From contig NZ_JAFEUV020000024.1 of NCBI RefSeq assembly GCF_017355915.2, forward strand, positions 1 to 44,423: a stretch of DNA of 44,423 bases, written 5' to 3'. The translations under genes were made by a program, and so were the position numbers. Of the stretch, positions 9,037 through 17,432 are shown piece after piece. The DNA is from Telluribacter roseus (GTDB taxonomy: Bacteria > Bacteroidota > Bacteroidia > Cytophagales > Spirosomataceae). Below the pieces are notes generated by a model that was given only the letters and a program-made list of their open reading frames with translations, was not told where the DNA came from and did no database searches. Numbering within the stretch: the first letter of the stretch is position 1; the number at the start of each line of letters is the position of its first letter.

Positions 9037-10719
9037 CTAGTAGCTTTCATTCTGCGTCAGGTAGCCGGGCAGGTTCGAAGCTCCATCAATGGCCGTCTGC
9101 GGAATAGGGAAGATTCTCTTCCGCTTGTCGTTGTTGGTCTTTTCGGTCCAGGTATCCTCGTACTTACCGAAGCGGATCATATCCGTCCGGCGGAGCATTT
9201 CCCAGTAGAACTCAAAGCCACGCTCACGGTACAGCAGGTCGAGTGACATAGCGGTGAGAGGGGGCGGCGGTGTGGTAGCGGTACGGGCAGCCCGTACGGT
9301 ATTCACATCGGCCAGCGCACTGGCAGCGTCACCTCCTTTGCGAAGCTTGGCCTCGGCACGCATCAGGTACACATCCGCCAGCCGCAGAATAACGATATCC
9401 GCCTCCCCAAAGTTACGACCACTGACCGACTTCCGGCTAAACTCATACTTCTCTACCCGGTAGCCGGTGTTGTAGTCACTTCCTTCTACGGTAAAGTCAA
9501 TCTTCTCGGTAAAATTGACCGGCAGCGTAGGACGGTTGCGGGTATCGTTATAAAGTGGCCCAACCAGCATCCGTCCATCTGCGCATTTCAGAAAAGCACC
9601 GTTCTTACGAATAAGACCATACTGCTGACCACGCAGGATACCTCGGTTGATGTGGAAGTCTGCCGCCGCCACGCAGGTAGCCTCGGGATTGGTGTAGATT
9701 TCCAGGTTCTGCTTGTGGAACCGCGGGTCTACCGATGGGTCCTGGGGAGCGTAGGCATTGACCCAGGTCCGGTAGTAGTCGGGAGTGATACCGGGACCGT
9801 CGGTACCGTTGGCAGCCGGAAACTCCGGCAGCGGAAACTGATCACCCGACAGCGAGAAGTAGGCCATCCGGTTATGTCCGTTCAGATCAGCCCGCTGATC
9901 TACGGCGAAGATGATCTCCTTGTTGGTATGGTTGTCGGAGTTGAAGATCGAGAAATAGTCTCGGGATAGCTGGTATTGCCCCGACGAGATAATCTTGTCG
10001 GAATATTCAACCACTTTATCCATATCCTCCGGCTTAAACGTAAAGGTAGCCGCGTAGGGATCACGGTATACGGCGGCATTGAGATGCAGACGCGCCAGCA
10101 GTCCCCATACAGCACCTTTGCTCAGGCGACCGTGGCCCACGTTTGTTTCCAGATTCGGCTCTACGGCCAGTAGCTCGCTTTTGATGTACTCCACAGCCTG
10201 CTCTCCCCGCAGGATGGTAGACGTAGCGCTGAGGTTATCCTTCACGAACACCAGCCCGAAGAGGTCCAGCGTAAGCATGGAGTAGTAGGCACGCATCCCT
10301 CTGGCTTCGGCCAGGTAGGTGCGGCTCACAGGATCATTGAGCGTGGGCAGCGTATTGATAGCCGTGATTGCTCTTGACATTCCCTGCAGTACCAGGTTCC
10401 AGGTGTTGCGTACGTTGGGATCGGTGCTGGTGGTTGTATGCGTATGCATGGCCAGGTAGATACCGTTGTCTCCCCAGTCGGTACCACCCCGGTAGGGCAG
10501 AATAGCCTCGTCGGTCGAAATTTCCTGCAGAGCAAAGTAGTTGGTGTGCAGGAATATGTTGGGCAGCAGAGCGTACACGGGTGCAATGATACCATCAGCC
10601 GCCTGCCGGTCCGATAGCCCCCTTGCAGAGGTCTCGTCCAGTACGTTTTCCATCAGGTTGGTACAACTATTCAGCACCAATAGGCCACTCAGGGCTGCAA
10701 TAGCGATATATTTTTTCAT
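9037..10719 (-). CDS. SusD/RagB-family nutrient-binding lipoprotein (pair 1)
   Basis: Outer-membrane lipoprotein of 560 residues that forms the lid of a SusC channel and binds the substrate at the cell surface. The signal peptide ends in a lipobox with C19 (LLVLNSCTN). Typical SusD features are the helical TPR-like N-terminal half (YLAEARGMRAYYSMLTLDLFG) and a C-terminal half with VILRLADVYLMRAEAKLRKG and RERGFEFYWEMLRRTDMIRFGKY. It begins 11 nt after the stop of the SusC gene and is certainly its partner. No enzyme follows; the substrate is unknown. Adjacency to the mannan locus on the same strand allows, but does not prove, a mannan-related role. Confidence 0.93.
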   Translation of the reverse strand: MKKYIAIAALSGLLVLNSCTNLMENVLDETSARGLSDRQAADGIIAPVYALLPNIFLHTNYFALQEISTDEAILPYRGGTDWGDNGIYLAMHTHTTTSTDPNVRNTWNLVLQGMSRAITAINTLPTLNDPVSRTYLAEARGMRAYYSMLTLDLFGLVFVKDNLSATSTILRGEQAVEYIKSELLAVEPNLETNVGHGRLSKGAVWGLLARLHLNAAVYRDPYAATFTFKPEDMDKVVEYSDKIISSGQYQLSRDYFSIFNSDNHTNKEIIFAVDQRADLNGHNRMAYFSLSGDQFPLPEFPAANGTDGPGITPDYYRTWVNAYAPQDPSVDPRFHKQNLEIYTNPEATCVAAADFHINRGILRGQQYGLIRKNGAFLKCADGRMLVGPLYNDTRNRPTLPVNFTEKIDFTVEGSDYNTGYRVEKYEFSRKSVSGRNFGEADIVILRLADVYLMRAEAKLRKGGDAASALADVNTVRAARTATTPPPPLTAMSLDLLYRERGFEFYWEMLRRTDMIRFGKYEDTWTEKTNNDKRKRIFPIPQTAIDGASNLPGYLTQNESY

Positions 10720-10730
10720 GGGTTCTCTGA

Positions 10731-13700
10731 TTAAAAAGTAAAGTTCAGACCAAAAATCAGGTTTCTGGCTTTGGGATAGCTGAGATAGTCAATACCGTAC
10801 GACAGGATACCATTGACCGTACGATCGGTATTGACTTCCGGATCGTAGCCGTCGTAGTTGGTGATCACAAACAGGTTCTGACCCGTTACGGATACCCGGA
10901 TGCCCGAGATCCAGCGGTTGATGCCCAACGATTTGGTATTGAGGTTGTACCCTAGCGAGAGGTTGTTGAGCCGGAAGAAGGCGCCATCCTTCAGGTACCT
11001 CGACGAAACCGGAGCCGAGTTGTTGACAGACTCTTCCGGGAAAGCAATAGCCTCGGGCGTAGTGTTCAGCCCTTTCGAGAGTCGTAGCTTATAGAAACTA
11101 GCGTTAGCCGTATTGTCATATACCTTGTTGCCCGCTACTCCGTTGAAGTTGACAACCAGATCGAAGCCTTTATAGGCCACACTACTGTTGATGTTGTACT
11201 GGCGGGTAGGCAGGGCGCTGCCAATGGGTACGCGGTCTTTATCGGTAATGATACCATCACCATCTACATCCCGGAAGGTACTGATCCCGTTCTCGTCAAA
11301 GCCGGTAAATTCTTTCAGGAAGAAAGTACCGATGGGCTGGTTATTGATGTACCCATTGATCGTAGCCGAGGTAAGCCCCGAACCGGAGGCAGCCCCCGAA
11401 GGAATTACGGTATAGGGTGAGTTTTCAACCCGGTTGTGGATAAAGGTCATGTTTCCGCCTAAGTCAAACCGGAATCCGTTGGTAGTAGTATAGCGGTAGT
11501 TCAACTCAAATTCTACTCCCCGGTTGGTAATGTTCATATCCGGTACGTTGGTCCAGAAAGTACCCGCCGGCTGAACGGGGTCCGCCGGGATCACTTCCAG
11601 CAGGATGTTATTGGACACCTTATTGAAGTAGTCAACCGTTCCGGACAGCGCTCCATTGAAGAGGGCAAAGTCAAGCCCGATGTCCGTCTGGGTCGATACT
11701 TCCCACTGGATATTAGGATTGGCTAAGCGTGAGTAGGAAGTACCCGCCGGATAGGGTCCATCAGGAGAGAGTGGATAGCTGGTGGTAGATGAAACCTGTG
11801 ACGTAAAGAGCGCCTGGGTGATCTTGGATGGAATCTCCTGATTACCCGTTTGTCCCCAGCCGGCACGTAGTTTCAGATCCGTAAAAGGTCCCGACTTCAG
11901 GAACTCCTCTTCGGAAAGTCTCCAGCCCGCCGAAATTGAAGGGAAGATACCGTACTTGTTATTAGCCCCGAACTTCGACGATCCATCGGCGCGTACGGTA
12001 GCTGTCAACAGGTACTTGTCGTTGTACTGGTAGTTGATACGGGAGAAGAACGACTGCAACTCATTTTCCAGCGCATAACCTCCGGGGCGATTGTTAACCA
12101 GGGTCAGCTCCTGACCTATTCCCGGATTGTAAATGGGTTCAATACTTCCGAGAGGGAATTTGTTGATGCTGGTGTTCCGTCCCTGTACAAATATCTTCTG
12201 GTACGAATGTCCCAGCAGGGCTGTCAGGTTGCTCTTGTTCCTGGTCAGGGTATAGGTAAAGTAGTTTTCTACCAGCGTATTGCGGTTGTAGGTATTATAG
12301 GTTTCGAGTCGGCCATCCTGCTGCGGTACCGCGTTAGACAGTGACTGAATATCACGTACTGAGGAGGAGTTATCCACTCCTATATTCAGCTTATACACCA
12401 GATCTTTGGTGATCTTGAAAGAAGGAGAAATATTAGCGATGACGCGGTTGATGGTCGTGATGTCTTTCTCGAGCTTCAGCGGGATCAATGGGTTGGTACC
12501 GCCCTGGTACTGGAAGGGTTCGCCTTTGTCGTCGTAGGCCGGGAACGTAGGATTAGCCGAGATCGCGCCACCCACCAGGCTTTGGATTGGAGGACGCTGG
12601 TTTTGGGTATAGGTGGCATTCAGGTTCAGGTCCAGGCTGAGACGGTCTTCCAGGAACTTCTGGCTTACATTGATACGACCCGTGTAGCGATCAAGGTCAC
12701 TGTTCTTGAGGATACCCTGCTGTTTCTGGATACCTACGGAGCCGTAGTACGTCAGCTTATCTGCTCCGCCACCAAACGACAGATTGTGATTCTGGGTGTA
12801 GGCGGTGCGGGTTACTTCCCGTTGCCAATCAGTGTTGGCTCCTCTGTCTTCGAGTACGCCCCCCAGCGCCGTTACCTGCTGGCGAAACTCATCCGCCGTG
12901 AATACCGGCAGAGCCCGCGCCAGCGTAGATATTCCCAGGCTTCCGTTGTAATTAAAGGTAGATACCCCGGCCTTGCCTTTCTTGGTAGTGATCAGAATAA
13001 CACCATTAGCACCGCGTGATCCATAAATGGCAGTAGCCGACGCGTCTTTGAGTACATCAATGGATTCAATGTCCTGCGGGTTAAGGAAGTTGAGCGGGTT
13101 AATAGCACCACCGGTACTTGAGTTATCCAGCGCCATACCGTCCAGTACAAACAGAGGTGTACTACCCGTACGTACCCCACCCGGACCACGAATGCTGATG
13201 TTCTGGTTAGCGCCCGGCTCACCACTGGCCGATACTACGTTCACACCCGCTACCTTACCCTGCAGGAGCTGCTCGGGCGAGTTGATAATTCCCTGGTTAA
13301 AATCAGCGGGCTTCAGCGACTTCACGGCACCGGTCATGTCCTTTTTGGTAGCACTACCGTAGCCAATCACTACCACCTGCGACAGATTAGAAGCCTCGGT
13401 ATTCAGTTGTACGTTGATGGTACTTCTACCATTTACAGGTACTTCCTGCTTTTCGTACCCAATGTAGCCAAATACCAGCACCGCCCCCGCATCGGGTACA
13501 GTCAGGGTATAATTACCGTTAGCATCGGTGTTGGTACCGCGCTGGGTACCCTTCAATACTACTGTACATCCTACCAGCGGATCATTGGTAGTAGCATCCG
13601 TTACACGACCACTTACGGCTATTTCTACCACGTTGCTTCCCTTCTTAGCTACTCCTGATTCACCAGGCAGTTGTGTAGTACGAGCCAAAGCCAAATTTGT

Positions 13701-13802
13701 ACTTTGCCCGTACACGTGGGTTATACTGATACACAGTATTATACACAAAAAAACGCCAATACAACGAAGTAATGGCGGCGGAGATGGATAGAAATGCTTC
13801 AT
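10731..13802 (-). CDS. SusC/RagA-family TonB-linked outer-membrane protein (pair 1)
   Basis: TonB-dependent importer of 1023 residues. Order of parts: signal peptide (about 1-33), carboxypeptidase-regulatory-like beta-sandwich (about 60-135, GRVTDATTNDPLVGCTVVLK), TonB-box region (SQVVVIGYG), plug with the SusC signature IESIDVLKDASATAIYGSRG followed by ANGVILITTKKG, and a 22-strand barrel ending NLIFGLNFTF. No extra STN/sigma-interaction domain is seen and no sigma/anti-sigma pair lies next to it. A 19-nt palindrome overlaps the start codon. It shares architecture with the 1090-residue SusC at 24837-28109 but differs enough to be a separate transporter. Confidence 0.94.
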   Translation of the reverse strand: MKHFYPSPPPLLRCIGVFLCIILCISITHVYGQSTNLALARTTQLPGESGVAKKGSNVVEIAVSGRVTDATTNDPLVGCTVVLKGTQRGTNTDANGNYTLTVPDAGAVLVFGYIGYEKQEVPVNGRSTINVQLNTEASNLSQVVVIGYGSATKKDMTGAVKSLKPADFNQGIINSPEQLLQGKVAGVNVVSASGEPGANQNISIRGPGGVRTGSTPLFVLDGMALDNSSTGGAINPLNFLNPQDIESIDVLKDASATAIYGSRGANGVILITTKKGKAGVSTFNYNGSLGISTLARALPVFTADEFRQQVTALGGVLEDRGANTDWQREVTRTAYTQNHNLSFGGGADKLTYYGSVGIQKQQGILKNSDLDRYTGRINVSQKFLEDRLSLDLNLNATYTQNQRPPIQSLVGGAISANPTFPAYDDKGEPFQYQGGTNPLIPLKLEKDITTINRVIANISPSFKITKDLVYKLNIGVDNSSSVRDIQSLSNAVPQQDGRLETYNTYNRNTLVENYFTYTLTRNKSNLTALLGHSYQKIFVQGRNTSINKFPLGSIEPIYNPGIGQELTLVNNRPGGYALENELQSFFSRINYQYNDKYLLTATVRADGSSKFGANNKYGIFPSISAGWRLSEEEFLKSGPFTDLKLRAGWGQTGNQEIPSKITQALFTSQVSSTTSYPLSPDGPYPAGTSYSRLANPNIQWEVSTQTDIGLDFALFNGALSGTVDYFNKVSNNILLEVIPADPVQPAGTFWTNVPDMNITNRGVEFELNYRYTTTNGFRFDLGGNMTFIHNRVENSPYTVIPSGAASGSGLTSATINGYINNQPIGTFFLKEFTGFDENGISTFRDVDGDGIITDKDRVPIGSALPTRQYNINSSVAYKGFDLVVNFNGVAGNKVYDNTANASFYKLRLSKGLNTTPEAIAFPEESVNNSAPVSSRYLKDGAFFRLNNLSLGYNLNTKSLGINRWISGIRVSVTGQNLFVITNYDGYDPEVNTDRTVNGILSYGIDYLSYPKARNLIFGLNFTF

Positions 13803-13820
13803 AACAAATTGGATTTGTTA
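13802..13820 (-). promoter_or_regulatory. palindrome touching the SusC1 start codon
   Basis: Eight-bp arms TAACAAAT/ATTTGTTA with a 3-nt spacer lie immediately 5' of the SusC1 ATG and include its A. It could be a protein-binding site or an RNA hairpin limiting initiation. Confidence 0.4.
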
Positions 13821-14051
13821 AAGATGAATAGATATACAAATTAAAATACATTCATAAGCACTTACTATTGCAATAAAAATTCTTAATAATATAATAAAAC
13901 TAAAACAAATTTCTTAATATCAAACAGGTCGCTTTTGAATAAAAGCAACTTATCTCATAACTAAACCTAGTTGTAAGCTCTATAAGTATAATAAGTCATT
14001 ATGGTCGGTATATAAATAAGAGTATCAAGGGAGAAGCAAAAGATAAACAAA
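13821..14051. other. AT-rich intergenic region upstream of SusC1
   Basis: No gene is seen here. The only promoter-like word on the minus strand is TTAATTTG (complement of 13837-13844), one mismatch from TAnnTTTG and without a clear -33 element. It must hold the SusC1 promoter, because the terminator at 14052-14075 ends the upstream operon. Confidence 0.4.
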
Positions 14052-14075
14052 AAGGGGTGGCTATCGCCACCCCTT
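14052..14075 (-). terminator. intrinsic terminator at the end of the mannan gene set
   Basis: A perfect 10-bp stem (AAGGGGTGGC, 14052-14061, with 14066-14075), 4-nt loop, then TTTGTTT on the minus strand. It follows the isomerase-like cupin gene. Confidence 0.85.
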
Positions 14076-14102
14076 CTGTTATAGGGTAATATACTAAGAA
14101 GC

Positions 14103-14618
14103 TTATCTTCCAAAATCATCCTGTACCCGTACGATATCGTCTTCATCGGAAGGGTTGGAAGCATCGGTATGTTGCCAGATCTCGGCGATGATGCCGTACT
14201 GGTCTACTCCTACCAGGCGGTGACGCTGTCCTTGGTTCAGGCTGATCACAGCATTGATAGGTAGTTCCTGTAGGTCCGTTTGCTCGTCGGTTTCGCTGGT
14301 AACTACACCTGCTTTACCACCAATTACTTTCCAGATTTCGGCGCGACGGTGGTGGTACTGCCACGAGAGGCGCTTACCGGGAGCCACGACCAGTATCTTG
14401 GGGCTCAGTTTGTCGAAACCAGCAAAATCAGCTACCGAAAGGTGCGGAAAGAACTGCTTGATGAATTCAGGAGCCTGCGACTCTTCCAGTACAAAGAAGC
14501 CTCCCCACGGGCGGTTATGATCCTTACTTACAACAGTAAAGCCCAGCGAATCGAGGTACTGCTGTACCTGCTCAAATACTTCGGTTTTGTCAGAGGTGGC
14601 GGATAATGATTCTAACAT
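14103..14618 (-). CDS. stand-alone cupin resembling the isomerase domain of type II mannose-6-phosphate isomerase
   Basis: A single cupin of 171 residues. NRPWGGFFVLEE, APGKRLSWQYHHRRAEIWKVIGGKAGV, LNQGQRHRLVG and the ending EDDIVRVQDDFGR follow the order of motifs in the C-terminal phosphomannose isomerase domain of bifunctional (type II) enzymes; the HH-x-RAE segment supplies likely metal ligands. Related genes are sometimes labelled phosphoheptose isomerase. The start is set at ATG 14618 (MLESLSA); the upstream TTG adds only four residues. It lies 78 nt after the CE7 esterase and before a strong terminator, so it is probably the last gene of the mannan operon. There it could convert mannose-6-phosphate to fructose-6-phosphate. 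The activity is inferred. Confidence 0.75.
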   Translation of the reverse strand: MLESLSATSDKTEVFEQVQQYLDSLGFTVVSKDHNRPWGGFFVLEESQAPEFIKQFFPHLSVADFAGFDKLSPKILVVAPGKRLSWQYHHRRAEIWKVIGGKAGVVTSETDEQTDLQELPINAVISLNQGQRHRLVGVDQYGIIAEIWQHTDASNPSDEDDIVRVQDDFGR

Positions 14619-14696
14619 ACGTACTACCAAGTAGAGGTTTATAAGTAAAAACTGTGCTTAAAAGTAAGCGAAAAAAGGTAGGCGGAGAAGTCCTTC

Positions 14697-16004
14697 CTAC
14701 TTTTTCAGCTGGTTAATTATCCAGCGGTTCTGGGCCTCCTGCTGCTCGGGGAACACCCAGTGCGCCGACTCCCTCGCCAGCATCAGGGTCTTTTCACCCC
14801 TGATGACATTAAGGGCGGCATAAATGGACGTAGGCGGACATACGTTGTCATTGAAGCCAAACGAGCTGAACGTAGGTACCTTCACAAAGCGGGCAAAGTT
14901 GACGACGTCGTAGTACTGGACCGTTTCGAGTACATCTTTATGGCTGGGGCGCGTCCACTTGGATTGGTCGGCCAGGTAGTGCGGCCAGCCTCCGGCGCGC
15001 CCGTGGAGGTAGCCCGTCATGTCGCTCATAGCCGGGTGGATGGGAGCCGTACAGGTCACCCGTGGATCCAGCGCCGCCGTCACGATGGAGAGGGCTCCTC
15101 CCTGGCTGCTACCCATCACACCCAGGTTCCTGCCATCGAACTGGGGCAGCGAAGCGATGAAATCATTCGCCCGCACGCAGCCCAGGTACACCCGCTTATA
15201 GAAGTAGTTGTCTTTGTCATGGATGTTGTTGGTCCAGTAGTGGTTGTTCCAGCCCGACAGCAGGTCGTCGTAGTTTGGCTGGGGCATAATGACCGAGATA
15301 CCATGTATCCCGATCTCGAAGGTAATGATGCCCTGCTCGGCTAATCCTACGTCGCCATAGTAGGGACGAATACCTGCGCCGGGTACTTTCAGTACTGCGG
15401 GGTACTTTCCCTCCTTCTTAGGTACACACAAGATACCGTACAACCGGGCGCCGGAGCGCCAGTTCTGCAGGCTCACGTGGTACACATTTACATTTTCGGT
15501 CGAGCGCTCCGAGATTAGGGTCATCTTCGGGTCCATGGGTATGCGGGCGTTTTCGGCCTTGGCCTGATTCCAGTACTGCTCAAAGTTGGCCGGAAGGGTT
15601 ACCGTAGGCTGGATCTGCTCCGGACTGAATCCGGCCGTAGTCCAGGCGCTGTACTCCTTGCCTTCGTAGGTAGTCCAGACGGTACAGCGCAGGAAGCCGG
15701 GCGCCTTCATGGTACCTCCGTCCAGGGTAGTTTCGCCGGCTTTTAGTACTACCTCCTGCTTTATGGTAGGGTCCATCTTCTCGGGGCCAATCTCGTAGCG
15801 AATTAGGACATCCTTCATCGGCACGTGGCTTTTGAGTACCTGTACGTTGAACTTCACCTTATCCCCTACCTTATACGTCCAGTCGGGACGGTCAGGCGCT
15901 ACGATCACCTTGACCCAGCGCTCAGGCGGAGGGGGTTGGGCAATGCCCTGCAGGTACATCAGGGTCTGGCACAGGAGGAGGAGTTTTTTAGAAATAGGAA
16001 TCAT
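14697..16004 (-). CDS. acetylxylan-esterase-like (CE7) carbohydrate deacetylase
   Basis: An alpha/beta hydrolase of 435 residues, exported by an N-terminal signal peptide (MIPISKKLLLLCQTLMYLQG, cleaved near AQ) without lipobox. An N-terminal beta-rich extension (about 25-135) precedes the CE7 domain. The nucleophile is S300 in GVMGSSQGG; D386 (GFNDNVCPP) and H415 (SAHWVFPEQ) complete the triad. CE7 enzymes remove acetyl groups from xylo- and other oligosaccharides; here acetylated (gluco)mannan is the natural guess from context. The start at 16004 was chosen because the signal peptide begins there; a longer form from 16052 would place 16 polar residues before it. A structured 162-nt gap separates it from the epimerase gene. 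Confidence 0.85.
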   Translation of the reverse strand: MIPISKKLLLLCQTLMYLQGIAQPPPPERWVKVIVAPDRPDWTYKVGDKVKFNVQVLKSHVPMKDVLIRYEIGPEKMDPTIKQEVVLKAGETTLDGGTMKAPGFLRCTVWTTYEGKEYSAWTTAGFSPEQIQPTVTLPANFEQYWNQAKAENARIPMDPKMTLISERSTENVNVYHVSLQNWRSGARLYGILCVPKKEGKYPAVLKVPGAGIRPYYGDVGLAEQGIITFEIGIHGISVIMPQPNYDDLLSGWNNHYWTNNIHDKDNYFYKRVYLGCVRANDFIASLPQFDGRNLGVMGSSQGGALSIVTAALDPRVTCTAPIHPAMSDMTGYLHGRAGGWPHYLADQSKWTRPSHKDVLETVQYYDVVNFARFVKVPTFSSFGFNDNVCPPTSIYAALNVIRGEKTLMLARESAHWVFPEQQEAQNRWIINQLKK

Positions 16005-16096
16005 ATTTGTGTTTAGGTAAAGTCTAAGTGTATAATTTTCAAATCTGTTCAATGCCTAAAAGAATAAAATTAGCTATACTGACATTGCTAGCTTTT

Positions 16097-16204
16097 GCCC
16101 TCACGGCCGGGCGGGCCTCGCCCTCTCAACGCCTCTGTATTCTGCTGGTCTGCGCAGAGCTTGCGCACAAATGCCAACAGAATAAGGTCGGCTTATGTGA
16201 GGGC
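16097..16204. repeat. 108-nt nested palindromic element
   Basis: Three nested stems: outer GCCCTCAC/GTGAGGGC (16097-16104 with 16197-16204), middle TATTCTGCTGG with CCAACAGAATA (16138-16148 with 16174-16184, one mismatch), inner TGCGCA/TGCGCA (16151-16156 with 16162-16167). No poly-T tail follows. It lies between two co-directional operon genes. Confidence 0.55.
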
Positions 16205-16214
16205 TGATAAATAA

Positions 16215-17432
16215 TCAGAAAGCATTAACATTTTTGGATATTAAAAATTTTAGTCTCCGACTTACTTCCAGGCAGGCGCGGCTGTTGTGGTAAGGGCATT
16301 TCCAGAAGCCCACTTTGTCTTCCGGCATGGGGCGGTAGTCTCCGTATACGCCCCAGATCCACTCGCCCCGTTCGTGATCAATCAGGTACTGTTTGGCAAA
16401 TTCCCACAGCCGGAGCGAGAGGTCCAGGTAGCGGGTATCTCCGGTATTCTGGTAGGCATTGAGGTACCCCACCATTCCCTCGGCGGTTACCCACCACTCC
16501 CGGTGCGTGTCGTAGTGGTCAGTAGCCGGATCATACTCGTGGTGGAGGCTACCATCCGGATTGAGCCCCTCAGCCGCCGCATCCGCCATTTTCACGGCTA
16601 CCTGCTTCCACTTCTGCGTGAGAGCCTCGTCGTGCAGTACCTCTGCCGACTCCTGCAGGAGCCAGGCGGCTTCTATATCATGCCCATAGGAGATAGCCTG
16701 CGACTGCGGACGCCATTCGTTGTCAAAGAACAGCCGCATGTGGTAGGTTTCGGGGTCAATGATCCGCTGCTCGAATACATCCAGCAGGTGGCGGATCTGC
16801 TTGTGGAGACCGGCATCCGGCCACACCCGATACAGATTGACGTATGCCTCGATGATATGCAGGTGCGTGTTCATGGTCTTGGGATCATTACGATCCTTCT
16901 CACTCAACCGCAGGTCATCCAGTAGTTGCCAATTTTCACTGAACGCCTCCAGGTAGCCACCATAGGTCCTGTCGAAGCTGTACTTCTCGATCAGATTATA
17001 GAGATCAATAGCGAAGTCAAGTACCTCCTGCTCCTGATTGATGCGGTAGTACTCAGCCAGACCGTAAATAGTAAAGGCCAGGCCATAGATCTGCTTGCGG
17101 CGGTTCAGTGGAGCGCCCGCGGCATCGACCGACCAGTACACGCCTCCGTGCGTCCAGTCGCGAAAGTAGTTCTGCATATAGTGGTAAGCCCGCTCGGCCA
17201 GCAGGTAGCAGACCGGATCGCCCCCGTGATTATAGGCAGCGGCAAAGCTCCATAGTATACGGGCATTGAGCACACAACCTTTTTCAGCCTCCGGATGCAC
17301 CGCCCCCAGATAGTCCAGCCTGCCTACAAATCCACCTTGTGCTATATCAATTGAGCGGGATTTCCAGAAGTCCAGAATAGAGCGGAGTTCCTGCTCGACT
17401 TCCGTCTTGTATACTTTTAGATTTTCAGACAT
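16215..17432 (-). CDS. cellobiose 2-epimerase
   Basis: AGE-superfamily (alpha/alpha)6-barrel enzyme, 405 residues, cytoplasmic (no signal peptide). It epimerises the reducing-end sugar of beta-1,4-disaccharides; in mannan metabolism it turns mannobiose into mannosyl-glucose. Key residues can be placed: H190 in MNTHLH, H251 and E254 in YGHDIEAAWLL, W313-W314 (EWWVTAEG) and H382 in WKCPYHNSR. The KCPYHN form marks cellobiose epimerases rather than N-acylglucosamine epimerases. Its ATG overlaps the GH130 stop by one base (TGATG), so translation is coupled, which fits the consecutive reactions. Confidence 0.92.
   Translation of the reverse strand: MSENLKVYKTEVEQELRSILDFWKSRSIDIAQGGFVGRLDYLGAVHPEAEKGCVLNARILWSFAAAYNHGGDPVCYLLAERAYHYMQNYFRDWTHGGVYWSVDAAGAPLNRRKQIYGLAFTIYGLAEYYRINQEQEVLDFAIDLYNLIEKYSFDRTYGGYLEAFSENWQLLDDLRLSEKDRNDPKTMNTHLHIIEAYVNLYRVWPDAGLHKQIRHLLDVFEQRIIDPETYHMRLFFDNEWRPQSQAISYGHDIEAAWLLQESAEVLHDEALTQKWKQVAVKMADAAAEGLNPDGSLHHEYDPATDHYDTHREWWVTAEGMVGYLNAYQNTGDTRYLDLSLRLWEFAKQYLIDHERGEWIWGVYGDYRPMPEDKVGFWKCPYHNSRACLEVSRRLKFLISKNVNAF

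Noticed and set aside
14760-15344. 194-codon open frame opposite the CE7 esterase
   Set aside because: Shadow of the esterase; starts and ends within it.
16287-16925. 212-codon open frame opposite the epimerase gene
   Set aside because: Shadow of the cellobiose 2-epimerase reading frame; no signal of its own.
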